From Clostridiales bacterium (GTDB lineage Bacteria > Bacillota > Clostridia > Oscillospirales > CAG-272): DNA of 7,421 nucleotides. The stretch lies in NCBI GenBank assembly GCA_019415985.1, contig DXYE01000125.1, positions 1 to 7,421 of the forward strand, in the 5' to 3' direction. Below are positions 6,168-7,421 of the stretch, in pieces (within the stretch, counting starts at the first letter, position 1; the number at the start of each line of letters is the position of its first letter). The notes under the pieces are model-generated. The model saw nothing but the letters and a program-made list of their open reading frames with translations, searched no databases and was not told where the DNA came from. A program made the position numbers and the translations under genes.

Positions 6168-6216
6168 AAACAACGAGGTTGGATACCCCTTTCGGGGTCA
6201 AACCTCGTTGTTTTTT
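6168..6216. terminator. Long hairpin intrinsic terminator, strongest on the plus strand, probably bidirectional
   Basis: A 13-bp outer stem (6168-6180 with 6201-6213) and an inner stem ACCCC/GGGGT close on a TTTC loop. A T run (6211-6216) follows on the plus strand and AAA/TTT flank the base on the other side. On the minus strand it lies 77 bp after the stop of the 352-residue gene and would end that transcript, with a weaker T tract (TTTGCATT). No intact plus-strand gene leads into it, so the plus-strand T run may just be the A tract of a minus-strand or bidirectional terminator. It also separates that gene from the decayed operon. Confidence 0.75.
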
Positions 6217-6292
6217 AGCTCACTTTTGGCAACACGCCCTTAAAATTATATAGAGAACACTCATATAAATTTACCATATGTACAAAACACAG

Positions 6293-7351
6293 TTAATCCA
6301 TACTAGAAACAATTTCAGAAATAATCACACGTACTTGTTTCTCTAATTCTTTATTTTCCTTTAATGCTTTTACCAAATCACGGCGTTCTTTTTCATCCCA
6401 TACCGGATTTGCATAAGTGATATTAACATTAAATACTCTGGTTGTTTTTTCATATGGAATTGCTTCGGTTAAATTATCAAACATCTTTTTATAAATTTCT
6501 GCAGCTTTTTCAAGCCTTGCTTTGTTTTCGCCTTCTAGCAGGTTTGCACTTGAGCTTAGGTATATATACGCCGCCCGGCGCGCATCCTGCATAGAACCTA
6601 TATGGAACTGATCGCATTTACACTTCGCTTTATACTCATTTTCATCAAGTTCAAAGCCCTGAATTAATACATCATATGCATCATAACCGAATTTATGAAT
6701 GTCATTTGAAGTTTGCACAAACATTTTAATGCACGTTTCCAGCGATATTTTTAACGCTTGTTTTTTAGAAATGGGCTCACATTTCTTATCATAAAATCTT
6801 GTTAATGATTCAGGATACCAGCCCGGAAAAGCGTTGAAATAAAAATACTGATTGTCCGTATAAATTTCGTTTTCCGGCACATTTGTTGATTGATTCTCCA
6901 GAATTTTTTCTTCAAAATATTTTTGACTGTCAAAATATGTACGTCCGAAAAATTTGCATTCGCCATTCTCTTCTTCATATCCGCAGGCTATCGTCCATTC
7001 CGGAGCCCATCTGCCCGCCACCAGCAAAACAGGAATTCCGTTGTCTATGCTTTCTTTCGCCTGTTTCCATATCTCTTGATTTTCGTTAAGCGAATAAACC
7101 GATATACCCACAGCATCTCCTACATTTTTTTCACACACCAAGCCATTCTGCGGCATTTGACTGCTGGGATCCCAGTCATCGCGCATGATTGCCTGATAAC
7201 AAACGCCCGATAAGCCCATTACTTCTTCATATGCGATAGATATCCCCGTGGCATTCAAAAGTTCCGTAACACATCCGCAGTATGAGCTATCTTTGAATTT
7301 TCCCCATGCAAGTCGAGGAACTGGATTCTTTACTTCACGAACAGTTTTCAT
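6293..7351 (-). CDS. Uncharacterised protein with BtrH-N-terminal/C39-like cysteine-peptidase-fold features
   Basis: This is an intact 352-residue soluble protein without signal peptide or membrane segments. Residues about 10-130 read like the BtrH N-terminal / C39-like fold: 'VPRLAWGKFKDSSYCGCVTE' with Cys25 and Cys27 at the start of a helix where the nucleophile would be, 'MGLSGVCYQAIM', 'DNGIPVLLVAG' and 'EWTIACGYEEENGECKFFG'. In active C39-type enzymes the last strand starts with His (H-W/Y-V-V); here the place is taken by Glu118-Trp119, so peptidase activity is doubtful. Residues about 195-295 are helical with 'SMQDARRAAYIYLSSSANLL', a phrase I recall from uncharacterised Firmicutes proteins of this type. 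A charged coiled-coil-like tail follows (320-352). The ATG at 7351 has only a weak AAGAG ribosome binding site 8 nt upstream. BtrH itself is an acyltransferase in butirosin synthesis; that role is not implied here. Confidence 0.72.
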   Translation of the reverse strand: MKTVREVKNPVPRLAWGKFKDSSYCGCVTELLNATGISIAYEEVMGLSGVCYQAIMRDDWDPSSQMPQNGLVCEKNVGDAVGISVYSLNENQEIWKQAKESIDNGIPVLLVAGRWAPEWTIACGYEEENGECKFFGRTYFDSQKYFEEKILENQSTNVPENEIYTDNQYFYFNAFPGWYPESLTRFYDKKCEPISKKQALKISLETCIKMFVQTSNDIHKFGYDAYDVLIQGFELDENEYKAKCKCDQFHIGSMQDARRAAYIYLSSSANLLEGENKARLEKAAEIYKKMFDNLTEAIPYEKTTRVFNVNITYANPVWDEKERRDLVKALKENKELEKQVRVIISEIVSSMD

Positions 7352-7385
7352 AACGAACGCTCTTATTCTAATATTTTTCGATATT

Positions 7386-7391
7386 ATTATA
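7386..7391 (-). promoter_or_regulatory. Candidate -10 box for the 352-residue gene
   Basis: A perfect TATAAT on the minus strand lies 34 bp before the ATG at 7351, in an AT-rich leader. The hexamer at the right spacing for a -35 box falls in the last 13 bases, which look like sequencing adapter, so the true -35 is not in this window. Confidence 0.45.
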
Positions 7392-7408
7392 ACTGATTTA
7401 GCATAAAT

Positions 7409-7421
7409 CTGTCTCTTATAC
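7409..7421. other. Probable Tn5/Nextera mosaic-end adapter remnant
   Basis: The last 13 bases, CTGTCTCTTATAC, are identical to the beginning of the 19-bp Nextera mosaic-end adapter CTGTCTCTTATACACATCT. The match runs exactly to the sequence end, as in untrimmed read-through carried into an assembly. These bases are probably not genomic. Confidence 0.88.

Noticed and set aside
1..7421. CRISPR array, tRNA/rRNA genes, insertion sequence ends or transposase
   Set aside because: I saw no regularly spaced repeats, no cloverleaf or rRNA motifs, and no transposase motifs or terminal inverted repeats in the window.

Overview
The window looks like a contig end from a Gram-positive, probably clostridial (Firmicutes), genome. 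The signs are strong AGGAGG-type ribosome binding sites, an OmpR-family two-component system overlapped by membrane-protein genes, and small two-helix membrane proteins of a type familiar from Clostridia. By eye the first 2.9 kb is richer in G+C than the rest; no composition was computed. The last 13 bases match the Tn5/Nextera mosaic end, so the right edge is probably adapter and not genome.

Layout. (1) Bases 3-2906, plus strand, intact: the 3' part of a response regulator, a sensor histidine kinase that overlaps it by 4 bp, an 8-helix membrane protein that overlaps the kinase by 14 bp, and, after a 69-bp gap, a 128-residue two-helix membrane protein followed by a possible terminator. (2) Bases 2907-6124: about 3.2 kb with no intact gene. 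This stretch is not empty. Read frame by frame on the minus strand it holds the corpse of an operon, in transcription order: an unrecognised gene of about 118 codons (6124-5766), a short DAHP synthase (5753-4968), and a chorismatase-like protein of the FkbO/Hyg5/XanB2 type with the RidA/YjgF fold (4928-3897). Beyond them lies an unidentified tail (to 3620) and a strong minus-strand terminator (3583-3543). Each recognisable gene has several frameshifts and at least one in-frame stop, while signature motifs remain readable. Further left (2974-3548) is more debris, including a possible GT8 glycosyltransferase N-terminus. (3) Bases 6168-6216: a long, GC-rich hairpin terminator. (4) Bases 7351-6293, minus strand, intact: a 352-residue protein that I relate to the BtrH-N-terminal / C39-like fold families, without a known role.

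How the genes fit together. The left block is a signalling cassette: the kinase senses something at the membrane, the regulator controls promoters, and the two membrane proteins may be co-expressed partners or outputs. In the dead operon, DAHP synthase would have fed carbon into the shikimate pathway, and the chorismatase would have turned chorismate into a (hydroxy/dihydroxy)benzoate-type product plus pyruvate. This is the logic of a small aromatic secondary-metabolite or pigment starter-unit pathway, now lost by mutation. The long intact genes on both sides argue against general sequencing error as the cause of the frameshifts.
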